Positions 43,645 to 52,037 of a stretch of 64,000 nucleotides of DNA are shown one piece after another. The stretch is from NCBI GenBank assembly GCA_049323455.1, contig JBMONF010000024.1, forward strand, positions 32,845 to 96,844. The letters are read 5' to 3'. Positions within the stretch are counted from its first letter, which is position 1, and the number at the start of each line of letters is the position of its first letter. Origin of the DNA: Hypericibacter sp049323455 (GTDB lineage Bacteria; Pseudomonadota; Alphaproteobacteria; Dongiales; Dongiaceae). The notes beneath the pieces are model-generated. The model searched no databases. It was not told where the DNA came from and worked only from the letters and a program-made list of their open reading frames with translations. A program made the position numbers and the translations under genes.

Positions 43645-45552
43645 TCAGTGATTGCGCGGCGGCGGCTGAATGGCGATATGCCGTTCGATATAGTCCAGCA
43701 CCTTTCGCACGCTCTCCGCCACGGACAGCTTGCGCGTGTCGACCACCAGCTCGGCCGCCTCGGGCGGCTCGTAGGGTGCCGAGACGCCGGTGAACTCCGA
43801 GATTTCGCCGGTGCGCGCCTTTTTATAAAGGCCCTTCGGGTCGCGCTGCTCGCAGGTGGCGACGTCGGCCTCGACATAGATCTCGTGGAACGCCCCCCTG
43901 GCCGCTTCGCGCGCACGCTGCCGGTCGGCGCGGTAGGGCGAGATGAAGGCGGTGATGGCGATCATGCCGGCGTCGGCGAACAGCGCCGCCACCTCGCCGA
44001 TTCGCCGGATGTTCTCGGCACGGTCGTGCGGCGAGAAGCCGAGATTGGCGTTGAGACCGTGGCGGATGTTGTCGCCGTCGAGCACGTAGACATGGTAGCC
44101 GCGGGCGAAAAGCTCCTGCTCCACGGCCATTGCGATGGTCGACTTGCCGGCCCCGGACAATCCTGTGAACCACAGCACGCCGCCCTTGTGACCGTTGCGC
44201 GCGGTGCGCGCTTCCACCGTGACGCGGTGTTCGACGCGCTTGATGTTCCGGCCTTTCAACGTCACCAGTTCGCGCTGGTCGGGATAGCCTTCCATGCTGA
44301 TCACGCCGCCGGCGACGATATTGTGGCCGTCGGAGAGCGCGAACCGCCCGGACCGCGGCATCCCCTGGCCTTCGTCGAGAGCGAGCAGACCCCGGCTCCT
44401 GAGGATCACGTCGGCCACGCCGTGACGCGGCACATCGACCGCAGCCTTCTCCGACAAGTCCTCTGCGTCGAAAACATGCTCGATCTTCTGCACGGTCACC
44501 GGCGTCGAGCGTGTCATCAGCTTGAGATCGTAGCTTTCGCCCACCTTGAGTGGCTGGCGGCCCAGCCAGAACAGCCGCCCGCGAAAGACGCTGGTCTCGA
44601 CCGGTGGATCCTCCTCGTGGCTCGCGACCTCGCCGCGCTCGAGGAAGAGCTGCTCGTCGAGCGTGAGGCCGACCGATTGTCCGGCGGTGGCCTCGACCGG
44701 CTTGGCCGGTGTGTTCCAGCTCTCGATCGACGCCACGCGCGCGGTCTTGTTCGACGGCGAGAACAGCAGCTTGTCGCCGACCGACAGCCGGCCGCTCTCG
44801 ATGCGGCCGACGACGATGCGCCGGTCGTCGAACTTGTAGACGTCCTGGATCGGCAGGCGCAGCGGCAAGTCGGTCGGCCGCGCCGTCGGATGGAAGCTGT
44901 CGAGCGCCTCGACCACGGTCGGGCCCTCGTACCAGTCCATTTGGGCCGAGCGCTCGACCATGTTGTCGCCTTCGCGCGCGGAAATCGGAATGAAATAGTC
45001 CGGCGCCACCCCGAGGCCGCGGAGATAGTGTGTGTATTGCTGGCGGATCTCGGCGAAGCGATGGGCCGAGAAGCCGACCAAGTCCATCTTGTTGACGACC
45101 ACCGCCACCTGCCGGATGCCGAGCAGGTTCAAGAGGAATCCGTGCAGGCGCGACTGCTGCTGGATGCCGTGGCCGGCGTCGATCAGCAGCAGCGCCGCCT
45201 CCGCGCTGGAGGCGCCGGTGATCATGTTCTTGATGAACTCGCGATGACCCGGCGCGTCGATGATGACGTAATCGCGCTTCTTGGTCTTGAACCAGATCTG
45301 CGAGGTGTCGATGGTGATGCCCTGATCGCGCTCGGACTGGAACGCGTCCATCAGGAACGCCCATTCGAAAGGCATGCCGCGACGCTCGCACATGGCCTTG
45401 ATGGCCTCGAACTTGCCTTCCGGCAGCGAGCCCGTGTCGTGGAACAGGCGCCCCACCAGCGTCGACTTGCCATGGTCGACATGGCCGACGATGACGATGC
45501 GTAGCTGCTCGCGCAAGGCGCGCGGATTGGACGTCTTCTGCATGGTCGTCAT
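43645..45552 (-). CDS. cysNC: Bifunctional sulfate adenylyltransferase large subunit/adenylylsulfate kinase
   Basis: CysN GTPase activates ATP sulfurylase; the fused CysC domain phosphorylates APS to PAPS. 635 residues. N-terminal GTPase: GHVDHGKSTLVGRLF, DTSQIWF, DAPGHREFIKNM, NKMDLV. C-terminal APS kinase from about 445: FTGLSGAGKSTIAMAVE, DGDNIRHGLNANLGFSP, RDPKGLYKKAR. The stop of cysD overlaps the ATG by one base (TGATG); a GTG one codon earlier is an alternative start. Fusion is common in alphaproteobacteria. Confidence 0.96.
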   Translation of the reverse strand: MTTMQKTSNPRALREQLRIVIVGHVDHGKSTLVGRLFHDTGSLPEGKFEAIKAMCERRGMPFEWAFLMDAFQSERDQGITIDTSQIWFKTKKRDYVIIDAPGHREFIKNMITGASSAEAALLLIDAGHGIQQQSRLHGFLLNLLGIRQVAVVVNKMDLVGFSAHRFAEIRQQYTHYLRGLGVAPDYFIPISAREGDNMVERSAQMDWYEGPTVVEALDSFHPTARPTDLPLRLPIQDVYKFDDRRIVVGRIESGRLSVGDKLLFSPSNKTARVASIESWNTPAKPVEATAGQSVGLTLDEQLFLERGEVASHEEDPPVETSVFRGRLFWLGRQPLKVGESYDLKLMTRSTPVTVQKIEHVFDAEDLSEKAAVDVPRHGVADVILRSRGLLALDEGQGMPRSGRFALSDGHNIVAGGVISMEGYPDQRELVTLKGRNIKRVEHRVTVEARTARNGHKGGVLWFTGLSGAGKSTIAMAVEQELFARGYHVYVLDGDNIRHGLNANLGFSPHDRAENIRRIGEVAALFADAGMIAITAFISPYRADRQRAREAARGAFHEIYVEADVATCEQRDPKGLYKKARTGEISEFTGVSAPYEPPEAAELVVDTRKLSVAESVRKVLDYIERHIAIQPPPRNH

Positions 45553-46346
45553 CACATGTACCCGTCGGCGCGCAGGCGCTCGAAGGCGTCTTCGGTTTCG
45601 CGGTCCATGGCGCGCCCCGCACGCTCAGGCGTGCGAGTCGCCTCCAGCTCGGCGATGATCTCGGGAATGGTGGCCGCCTGGCTCGGGAACGGGAAGGTGA
45701 TGTCGGCGTCGCCGAGCGAACGGTAGCGCATGCCGTTCCTGGCGAAATAAAGCGGGACGCAGGGGATCTTCTCCCGTTCGGTATAGCGCCAGATGTCGAT
45801 CTCGGTCCAATGCAGCAGCGGATGCACCCGGAGATGCGTGCCTGGCGGCAGGTCCGTGTTGAAGTGATCCCAGAACTCCGGCGGCTGGTCGCGGAAGTCC
45901 CACTGGCCGGAATCGCCGCGCGGGCTGAAATAGCGTTCCTTGGCGCGCACCGCCTCCTCGTCGCGGCGGATGCCGGCGATAATGCCGGTGAAACCGTGCT
46001 TGGCAATGGCGTTTCTCAAGCCCAGCGTCTTGCGCGCGGCCGAGCGGGCGGCCGGCGGCAGGGACTGATCGGTCTCCTCGATCGGCGGGCAGGTCTCGCG
46101 GATGAAATTGAGCTTCCACTCTTGCGCATAACGGTCGCGGAAAGCGTACATCTCCGGAAACTTCTTGCCCGTGTCGATATGCATGACCGGGAACGGCACA
46201 TGGCCGAAGAAGGCCTTGCGCGCGAGCCAGATCATCACGTTGCTGTCCTTGCCGAGCGACCACAGCATCGCGAGCTTGTCGATGCGGTTGAAGGCTTCAC
46301 GCAGGACGTAAACGCTCTGCGATTCGAGCTGATCGAGATAGTCCAT
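45552..46346 (-). CDS. cysD: Sulfate adenylyltransferase small subunit
   Basis: Forms APS from ATP and sulfate with CysN. 264 residues. Starts MDYLDQLESQSVYVLREAFN; PP-loop WSLGKDSNVMIWLARKAF; HIDTGKKFPEMYAFRD; GIRRDEEAVRAKERYFSPRG; C-terminal RAGRAMDRETEDAFERLRADGYM-type ending. The start was chosen at MDYLDQL; the upstream open frame lacks similarity. First gene of cysD-cysNC. Confidence 0.96.
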   Translation of the reverse strand: MDYLDQLESQSVYVLREAFNRIDKLAMLWSLGKDSNVMIWLARKAFFGHVPFPVMHIDTGKKFPEMYAFRDRYAQEWKLNFIRETCPPIEETDQSLPPAARSAARKTLGLRNAIAKHGFTGIIAGIRRDEEAVRAKERYFSPRGDSGQWDFRDQPPEFWDHFNTDLPPGTHLRVHPLLHWTEIDIWRYTEREKIPCVPLYFARNGMRYRSLGDADITFPFPSQAATIPEIIAELEATRTPERAGRAMDRETEDAFERLRADGYM

Positions 46347-46542
46347 CGGACCGTCGGTGTTGGCGGTGGATCCCGGTCGGGCGGCGAACGGGGCCGGCCT
46401 CGTGCCGATCCCGTTCAAAATAGCCCCAGCGCTTCCGGGATCGAGTTCCGTCCCGGCAAGCTGCGGCCGTTTAGCGTCTCGCGAGGGGAAAAGCAACGGT
46501 TTATCCACCGCAGCCGGAGGAAAACCACACGGCCATGGGGAA

Positions 46543-46884
46543 TTAACGTTCCAACGGGCGGGATTCCGGCCTTCCCCACTCGAACACCACCAGGATACAG
46601 CCGCTTTCGGTCCAGGAGTTGTGGCGCGTTCCGGGCGCATAGCTGACGAAGTCGCCGGCGCCGAAGCGCCGCCCGTCGCTGTCCACCAGCTCCCCTTCCA
46701 ACACCATGAACTCCTCGAAGCCCGGATGGTCGTGCTCGATGGTGACGGCGCCGGGCTCCATGCGCATGAGGTAGCAGCCCGCACCCGTATCGCGCCGATA
46801 GCTTAAAGGCAGCCAACTCATCTCCGGCTGCACCGGCCCTTCGAGATCGTAAGCCTGAAATGGCGTCGTGCGCGTCGCGATCAC
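46543..46884 (-). CDS. Cupin-domain protein (ChrR-like cupin)
   Basis: About 113 residues from a GTG preceded by GAGGGG. Single cupin barrel: motif 1 GAVTIEHDHPGFEEFMVLEGE and motif 2 FGAGDFVSYAPGTRHNSW, giving His and Glu metal ligands. The N-terminal TTPFQAYDLEGPVQPEMSW matches small stand-alone cupins of the anti-ECFsigma ChrR type. An in-frame ATG 162 bp upstream would add a segment without recognisable similarity. No zinc-binding anti-sigma domain is present, so it is more likely an enzyme or sensor than an anti-sigma factor. Divergent from the bufferin cluster. Confidence 0.75.
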   Translation of the reverse strand: MIATRTTPFQAYDLEGPVQPEMSWLPLSYRRDTGAGCYLMRMEPGAVTIEHDHPGFEEFMVLEGELVDSDGRRFGAGDFVSYAPGTRHNSWTESGCILVVFEWGRPESRPLER

Positions 46885-47042
46885 GCGCCGCCCCTCGCCC
46901 TGCGTGTCCACGGGTTCGCCCTCCCTCTTGTCGATCGCCGCCTCATAGTGGCAGGAGCGCGAGCCGATCTCAAACTCGGCGGCGAGAACACCCGTCGAGG
47001 CGCAGGCGCCCGATGGCGGCATGGGAAAAAATCCCCGGGTCT

Positions 47043-47056
47043 TCACGCAGGCGTGA
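47043..47056. promoter_or_regulatory. Candidate operator upstream of the first bufferin cluster
   Basis: Perfect inverted repeat TCACGC-AG-GCGTGA, 91 bp before the first precursor's ATG, in the 263-bp divergent region shared with the cupin gene. No regulator gene is adjacent; role inferred from position only. Confidence 0.35.
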
Positions 47057-47147
47057 CCGCGATTGATTTCAACCGCGGGATGCGCACCGCGATAGTGGAC
47101 GCGTCGACAAATCTTCCCAACTCGAAACTCAAGGGAGTCGCGTTGCT

Positions 47148-47408
47148 ATGACGACATTTCGCAAGACCACCGGCATCGTGCTTGCTGCCGCCGCGGCAAG
47201 CCTGTTCCTCGCGGCAGCGGCCGTGCCGGGTTCGGCACGGGCCGAGGAGGTGAAGTGCCAGGGTATAAACTCCTGCAAAGGCCAGAGCGCGTGCAAGAGC
47301 GCCGCCAACTCTTGCAAGGGCCTGAACGCCTGCAAGGGCCAGGGCTGGCTGCCGACCGCAACGGAATATGATTGCCTCACCAAAGGCGGCACGGTCATTC
47401 AGGGCTGA
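47148..47408 (+). CDS. bufA2: Bufferin-type RiPP precursor, BufA2-like
   Basis: 86 residues. A long Sec signal peptide (VLAAAAASLFLAAAA, cleavage after ARA at about 32) leads to a 54-residue mature part with six cysteines at 37, 43, 49, 56, 62 and 76. The centre is an internal duplication: SCKGQSACK then SCKGLNACK. A KGGTVIQG tail follows. BufA2-type precursors are exported after modification of Cys residues by a DUF692/MNIO enzyme, which is the next gene. Predicted role is periplasmic copper/metal binding. AAGGGAG site 6 bp before the ATG. Confidence 0.88.
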   Translation: MTTFRKTTGIVLAAAAASLFLAAAAVPGSARAEEVKCQGINSCKGQSACKSAANSCKGLNACKGQGWLPTATEYDCLTKGGTVIQG

Positions 47409-47487
47409 GCCATCTATCGACGTCTCGGCAGGTGCCCGCGCATCCAAGGACCGGCGCGGCGCCTGCCACCCCTCTCGGGTCTGAGCC

Positions 47488-48357
47488 ATGTATCGTGATC
47501 CACGCGCGCCTTATCTCGGTTTCGGCCTCGGGCTGCGGCCAGCGCATTACAGCGCCATTCATGCCGGCCGGCCGCGTGTCGACTGGTTCGAGATCATCTC
47601 CGAGAACTACATGATGCCGGGCGGCCTGCCGCTCGACCATCTGACCCGGATTCGCGCGGACTATCCGGTCGTAATGCATGGCGTATCGCTGTCGATCGGC
47701 AGCACCGACGCGCTCGATCGCGACTATCTGGCAGCCCTCAAGACCCTGGCCGAGCGCATCGAGCCGGCCTGGATCTCGGACCATCTGTGCTGGACCGGCG
47801 TGGCCGGCCTCAACATGCACGACCTGCTGCCGCTGCCCTACGCGGAGGAGGCGCTCGATCACGTCGTCGGCCGGCTGCTTCAGGTACAAGATTTTCTCGG
47901 GCGCCGCATCGCGATCGAGAACGTTTCGAGCTATGTCGATTTCAATGCTTCGACCATGCCCGAATGGGGGTTCGTCGCCGAGGTCGCGCGCCGCGCCGAT
48001 TGCCTGATCCTGCTCGACGTCAACAACGTCTATGTGAGCGCCTTCAACAACGGCTTCGATCCGCAGGCCTATATCGAGGCGATGCCGGCCGAGCGTGTGC
48101 AGCAAATCCATCTCGCCGGCCACGAGCACAACGGCACCCACATCATCGACACGCACGATCACCCGATCGTGGACGAGGTTTGGGCGCTCTATCGCGAGGC
48201 GATTCGGCGCCTCGGGCCGGTCTCGACCATGATCGAGCGCGACGACAAGATTCCGCCGCTGGACGAATTGGTAACGGAGCTCGACCATGCCCGTGAAACC
48301 GCCGCGACAGCGTTGACGATGCGCACCGAAGCGTGGCAGCCCGAGGCCGTCGCATGA
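47488..48357 (+). CDS. bufB: DUF692/MNIO multinuclear iron oxidase, BufB (first copy)
   Basis: 289 residues, TIM-barrel of the MNIO family that converts precursor Cys residues to oxidised heterocycles. Expected metal-binding residues lie in VVMHGVSLSIG, the Glu/Asn pair RRIAIENVSSYVDF, LLDVNNVYVSAFNNGFDP, IHLAGHEH, and DTHDHPIVDEVWALY. Follows the BufA2-like precursor by 79 bp and overlaps bufC by 4 bp (ATGA). Acts in the cytoplasm on the precursor, whose signal peptide probably serves as leader. Confidence 0.92.
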   Translation: MYRDPRAPYLGFGLGLRPAHYSAIHAGRPRVDWFEIISENYMMPGGLPLDHLTRIRADYPVVMHGVSLSIGSTDALDRDYLAALKTLAERIEPAWISDHLCWTGVAGLNMHDLLPLPYAEEALDHVVGRLLQVQDFLGRRIAIENVSSYVDFNASTMPEWGFVAEVARRADCLILLDVNNVYVSAFNNGFDPQAYIEAMPAERVQQIHLAGHEHNGTHIIDTHDHPIVDEVWALYREAIRRLGPVSTMIERDDKIPPLDELVTELDHARETAATALTMRTEAWQPEAVA

Positions 48358-49163
48358 CCGCCCGTGCCGCACCGTCTCTGGTTTCGTTGCAGACCGATTT
48401 CCAGAATTACCTGCTGGGCCGGAGCGGGCATGTCGCCGAAGCCATACGCAATGGCGCCGGCGCATCCAAGGCCGCGATGCTCGGCATCTACCGCCATGCC
48501 TACGGGGCGCGGCTGGTCGAGGTGCTGCGCAACGACTTTCCGAAGCTCCATCTCATGCTCGGCGACGAAGCGTTCGGCACCCTTGCGCGGGCATATCTGG
48601 CTGGCCACCCCTCGACATACCGATCGGTGCGGTGGCTGGGAAGCGCCCTGCCCGACTTCCTCACGACCGAACCGCCCTATCGCAACCGGCCGGCGCTCGC
48701 GCAGATGGCGGCCTTCCAATGGGCACAGACGATGGCCTTCGACTCCGCCGATGCGGCGCCGGTCACGGCCAACGATCTCGCCCGCATCCCGGCCGAGGCC
48801 TGGGGCTCGTTGCGGCTGCGCCTGCATCCCTCGATCAACCGCGTCGCCCTCTCCGAGAGCGTCGTCGAGGCCTGGGCGCGACTCGCCCGCGGCGAGGCGG
48901 CGCCACCCTTCATTCTATCGCCGCCCATCACTTGGCTCGTCTGGCGACGGCGTTTCACCGTGCATTATCGCGCCTTGTCGCTGGAGGAGGATGCGGCGCT
49001 CGCCTGCGCTGCGGCCGGCAACGATTTCGCGACGATCTGTGCCGAGGTGGCGCTGATGGTCGGCGAGGGTCGCGCCGCCCTGCGCGCGGCCGAGCTGCTT
49101 CATGGCTGGCTTGCGACGGAGCTCGTCTCGGGCCTTGATGCCGATGCGCTCTGCTCCGCGTAA
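48354..49163 (+). CDS. bufC: DUF2063 partner protein, BufC (first copy)
   Basis: 269 residues. The N-terminal DUF2063 domain shows LQTDFQNYLLGRSGHVAEAI, YRHAYGARLVEVLRNDFPKL and YRSVRWLGSALPDFL. The C-terminal region is the usual alpha/beta extension. In bufferin systems this protein recognises the precursor and presents it to the MNIO enzyme. Translation is coupled to bufB by ATGA overlap. A gap of 214 bp without a gene follows before the second cluster. Confidence 0.9.
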   Translation: MTARAAPSLVSLQTDFQNYLLGRSGHVAEAIRNGAGASKAAMLGIYRHAYGARLVEVLRNDFPKLHLMLGDEAFGTLARAYLAGHPSTYRSVRWLGSALPDFLTTEPPYRNRPALAQMAAFQWAQTMAFDSADAAPVTANDLARIPAEAWGSLRLRLHPSINRVALSESVVEAWARLARGEAAPPFILSPPITWLVWRRRFTVHYRALSLEEDAALACAAAGNDFATICAEVALMVGEGRAALRAAELLHGWLATELVSGLDADALCSA

Positions 49164-49377
49164 ACCCATGGGCGCAAGCCGAAGGCCGTTTCGGTGGCGC
49201 CGCACCAGGGCCGGGATCCATTCTCGTGACCCGGGCGGCGCCCGAAGGAAATAACATGCCGTAACAAGCGCGTGAGAAACCGGTCCCATGCCTCGTTCCA
49301 TGTCCTAAATGCATCATGGACCGTGCTATCCCGGCGCTCGTTCCGGTTCCGCACACCAACGCAAGGAGACCACCGTC

Positions 49378-49626
49378 ATGAAGACCTCGCTTATCGTTGC
49401 ATCCGCCATCGCGGCGGCGATCACGATGACGAATGTCGGCAGCGCCACGGCCGCCGAAAACGAGAAATGCTACGGCATCGCCGCAGCCGGCAAGAACGAC
49501 TGCCAGACCGCGTCCAACTCCTGCGCCGGCACCGCGGCCAAGGACAACCAGCCCGACGCCTGGATCTATGTGCCGGTCGGAACCTGCGAGAAGATCGCGG
49601 GTGGCAGCCTGAAGCCCAAGGTCTGA
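49378..49626 (+). CDS. bufA1: Bufferin-type RiPP precursor, BufA1 (DUF2282)
   Basis: 82 residues. Signal peptide MKTSLIVASAIAAAITMTNV with cleavage near TAA/EN. The mature part has the DUF2282 pattern of four cysteines at 31, 42, 49 and 70: EKCYGIAAAGKNDC, SNSCAGTAAKDNQPDAW, and VPVGTCEKIAGGSL. In characterised BufA1 proteins such Cys residues are modified or form a disulfide and bind copper. CAAGGAGAC site before the ATG. Differs entirely in spacing from the first precursor. Confidence 0.93.
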   Translation: MKTSLIVASAIAAAITMTNVGSATAAENEKCYGIAAAGKNDCQTASNSCAGTAAKDNQPDAWIYVPVGTCEKIAGGSLKPKV

Positions 49627-49653
49627 CGAGGAAACGGCGAGGCGGGTTTGATC

Positions 49654-50559
49654 ATGTCGACCTCGACCGCCCGATCGCTCGACCATCCTGCAGGTCCGAT
49701 CCCGGCCGCAGCCGGGATCGGGCTGCGCCACGCCCATCACCGGGCGCTGCTCGACAGCGAGAACCAGACTGCGTGGCTCGAGGCGCATCCCGAGAACTAT
49801 ATGGGCGGCGGCTGGCCGCTTCGTGTGCTGGAGCGCCTGCGCGACCGCTACTCGCTGAGCCTGCACGGCGTCGGCCTGTCGTTGGGCGGCGCCGACCCTC
49901 TGGACCAGGAGCATTTGGCCCGTCTCCAGGCGCTGGTCGAGCGCGTCGAGCCGGCGCTGGTCTCCGAGCATGTCGCCTGGACCACGACGGGCGGCGTCTA
50001 CCTCAACGATCTCCTGCCTCTGCCCTGGACCGAGGAGGCGCTCGCGGTGCTGGTCGCGCATATCGACGAGGTGCAGACGACGCTGAAACGGCCGATCCTG
50101 ATCGAGAATCCTTCTACCTATCTGAGCTTCCGTCATTCCGAGATGCCGGAATGGGCGTTCCTGGCCGAAGCCGTCAAACGCGCCGGCTGCAAGCTGCTGC
50201 TCGATATCAACAACGTCTATGTAAGCGCGCGCAATCTGGGCTTCGATCCGCGCGACTATTTGGCCGCAATTCCGGCCGTAGCCGTCGCGGAAATCCACCT
50301 CGCCGGTCACGCCCGGCGCGAGATCGACGGCGTGGAGCTGCGCATCGACGATCATGGCTCGCCTGTGAACGGGGAGGTGTGGGCGCTCTACCGCGAAACC
50401 ATCAGCCGCATCGGCCCGCGCCCGACCTTGATCGAGTGGGATTCGAACATCCCCGAGCTCCCAGTGCTGCTGGCCGAGGCGGCCAAGGCCGAGAGCGTCC
50501 TCGCAGCGGCCGGCGCGAAGCCGCCTGATGCCGAGGAGAACCGTCATGCGGCTGCATGA
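49654..50559 (+). CDS. bufB: DUF692/MNIO multinuclear iron oxidase, BufB (second copy)
   Basis: 301 residues. Same fold and motif order as the first copy: GIGLRHAHHRALL, EAHPENYMG, LSLHGVGLSLGG, ILIENPSTYLSF, LLDINNVYVSARNLGFDP, IHLAGHARRE and DDHGSPVNGEVWALY. The N-terminus is about 15 residues longer and Pro-rich. ATG 49654 was preferred to a TTG two codons upstream. Follows the BufA1 precursor by 27 bp, so each enzyme has its own precursor. Confidence 0.93.
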   Translation: MSTSTARSLDHPAGPIPAAAGIGLRHAHHRALLDSENQTAWLEAHPENYMGGGWPLRVLERLRDRYSLSLHGVGLSLGGADPLDQEHLARLQALVERVEPALVSEHVAWTTTGGVYLNDLLPLPWTEEALAVLVAHIDEVQTTLKRPILIENPSTYLSFRHSEMPEWAFLAEAVKRAGCKLLLDINNVYVSARNLGFDPRDYLAAIPAVAVAEIHLAGHARREIDGVELRIDDHGSPVNGEVWALYRETISRIGPRPTLIEWDSNIPELPVLLAEAAKAESVLAAAGAKPPDAEENRHAAA

Positions 50560-51340
50560 GTTGCAGCGTGCCATGCGCACCAGCATCCTCGAAGGCGCCG
50601 ACGAGCCGATCGCGGCCATGGTCGATGGCCTCGGACTGACGCCGGCGCAGCGGCTGCGGATCTACCGCAACAACAGCGTCATCGGCCTGACCGAGGCGCT
50701 CGAGGCGACCTTTCCGGTCGTCTGTCGCCTGGTGGGCAAGCGCTTCTTCGGCGGTGCCGCCGAAGTGTTCATCAAGACCCATCCGCCGAGCGAGCCGCGC
50801 CTGTCGGCTTACGGGGCAAGCTTTGGGGGTTTTCTCGCCGCCTATCCGCCGGCGGCGGCGCTGATCTATCTGCCCGACGTGGCACGGCTCGAATGGGCGG
50901 TGAATGCCGCCCGGCACGCCCCCGACGCGCCCTGCCTCAGCGCCGCCGACTTGGCCGCACTGTCGGCGGAGCGCCAGACGGCGTTCGCCCCGCGCCTGCA
51001 TCCGGCAAGCCGCCTTATCGTCTCGTCCTGGCCGATCGAACGCATCTGGCGCGCCAACCAGCCGGATGCCGATCCCGACAGCCGCATCGACCTCGGCGAG
51101 GGTGGTTGCCGGCTGCTGGTCTATCGCTGCGGTTTCGAGGCCGCGATCGCTGCCCTGTCGCCGGGCGAGCATGCCCTCCTCTCGGCCTTTGCCGAAGGCC
51201 TCGATCTCGAGCGCGCCTACGAACGCGCGGTCACGGTCGAGCCGCTCTTCGACCTCGCCACGACGCTCGCCATGCAACTGACGCGCGGCAGCCTCTTGGC
51301 GCCACGACAGACGAGCTCCATCGGAGAACCAAACCGATGA
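50546..51340 (+). CDS. bufC: DUF2063 partner protein, BufC (second copy)
   Basis: 264 residues. Begins MRLHELQRAMRTSILEG, a DUF2063 start, with YRNNSVIGLTEALEATFPVV and GGFLAAYPPAAALIYLPDVA. Overlaps the end of the second bufB by 14 bp, with a GAGGAG site. The C-terminal half diverges strongly from the first copy, in line with binding a different precursor. The stop overlaps the DoxX ATG. Confidence 0.91.
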   Translation: MRLHELQRAMRTSILEGADEPIAAMVDGLGLTPAQRLRIYRNNSVIGLTEALEATFPVVCRLVGKRFFGGAAEVFIKTHPPSEPRLSAYGASFGGFLAAYPPAAALIYLPDVARLEWAVNAARHAPDAPCLSAADLAALSAERQTAFAPRLHPASRLIVSSWPIERIWRANQPDADPDSRIDLGEGGCRLLVYRCGFEAAIAALSPGEHALLSAFAEGLDLERAYERAVTVEPLFDLATTLAMQLTRGSLLAPRQTSSIGEPNR

Positions 51341-51807
51341 AAGCCATCCATCGCCCATCGTCTTCGACCATGCGCGAGCGGCGCGGCGGCTGGGTCGGTG
51401 CGGCGGTGGTTGCGCTGGATCGGCTGCCGCTGCTGCCTGCGGAAGTCTTGTTCCGGCTGGCGATGGCGATCCTGTTCTGGCGCTCCGGACAGGCGAAGCT
51501 CGCGAGCTGGGATACGACGGTGCTGCTGTTTCAGGAGGAATATCGCGTGCCGCTGCTGGCACCGGAGCTGGCCGCCATGCTGGCGACAGCCGTCGAGCTG
51601 GCCGCACCGGTCGCGCTCTTGCTGGGATTCGGCACGCGGGTCGCCGCACTGGCCACGCTCGGCATGACGTTCGTGATCCAGATCTTCGTCTACCCCGAGA
51701 GCTATCCGACGCACTTGCTCTGGGCGGGCCCGCTCCTCTATCTCCTGCTGCGCGGGCCCGGAACGCTCTCGCTCGACCACGCGATCCGCAGACAGTTCAT
51801 GGCGTAA
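51337..51807 (+). CDS. DoxX-family membrane protein (BufD-like)
   Basis: 156 residues with four likely membrane helices in the DoxX arrangement: LFRLAMAILFWRSGQAKL, LAAMLATAVELAAPVALLLG, TRVAALATLGMTFVIQIF and LLWAGPLLYLLLRG. Overlaps bufC (ATGA), so it belongs to the second bufferin operon. DoxX proteins are frequent fourth members of DUF2282 clusters; a role in membrane redox or in handling the modified peptide is suspected but not proven. Only the second cluster has one. Confidence 0.88.
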   Translation: MKAIHRPSSSTMRERRGGWVGAAVVALDRLPLLPAEVLFRLAMAILFWRSGQAKLASWDTTVLLFQEEYRVPLLAPELAAMLATAVELAAPVALLLGFGTRVAALATLGMTFVIQIFVYPESYPTHLLWAGPLLYLLLRGPGTLSLDHAIRRQFMA

Positions 51808-51893
51808 ACTCGCGCCCGACCTGCCGGGGTGACGGTCGTCGCCCTGCGGGGCTAAAGTAGAGCGTCAGGTCACCCGGTCCGGCTCTGCTCCGA

Positions 51894-52037
51894 ATGGACT
51901 ACTCCCTCGTCATCCCCGCCCGTAACGAAGCCGACAACCTACCCCCGCTCCTGGCCGCGATCGTTGCGCAAGTCGATCGCTTCAACGACAGCAACGGCAC
52001 GTGGGAGCGCCTGGCGCTTCATGAAGCCGAACCGTAG
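51894..52037 (+). pseudogene. N-terminal remnant of a GT2 glycosyltransferase
   Basis: Open frame of 47 codons. Its first about 23 residues, MDYSLVIPARNEADNLPPLL, are the unmistakable start of dolichol-phosphate-mannose-type GT2 enzymes (nucleotide-sugar strand). The rest is unrelated and stops at 52037 inside the PAP2 gene. A deletion fusing the GT2 start to the PAP2 upstream region explains this. Confidence 0.6.

Noticed and set aside
46885..47046. Longer cupin protein starting at 47046
   Set aside because: The extra 54 residues show no cupin or signal features, and a GTG with a good ribosome site lies at the conserved N-terminus.
49164..49377. ECF-sigma promoter before the second bufferin precursor
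   Set aside because: GTAAC at 49261 has no matching minus-10 element at a suitable distance; I could not support it by eye.
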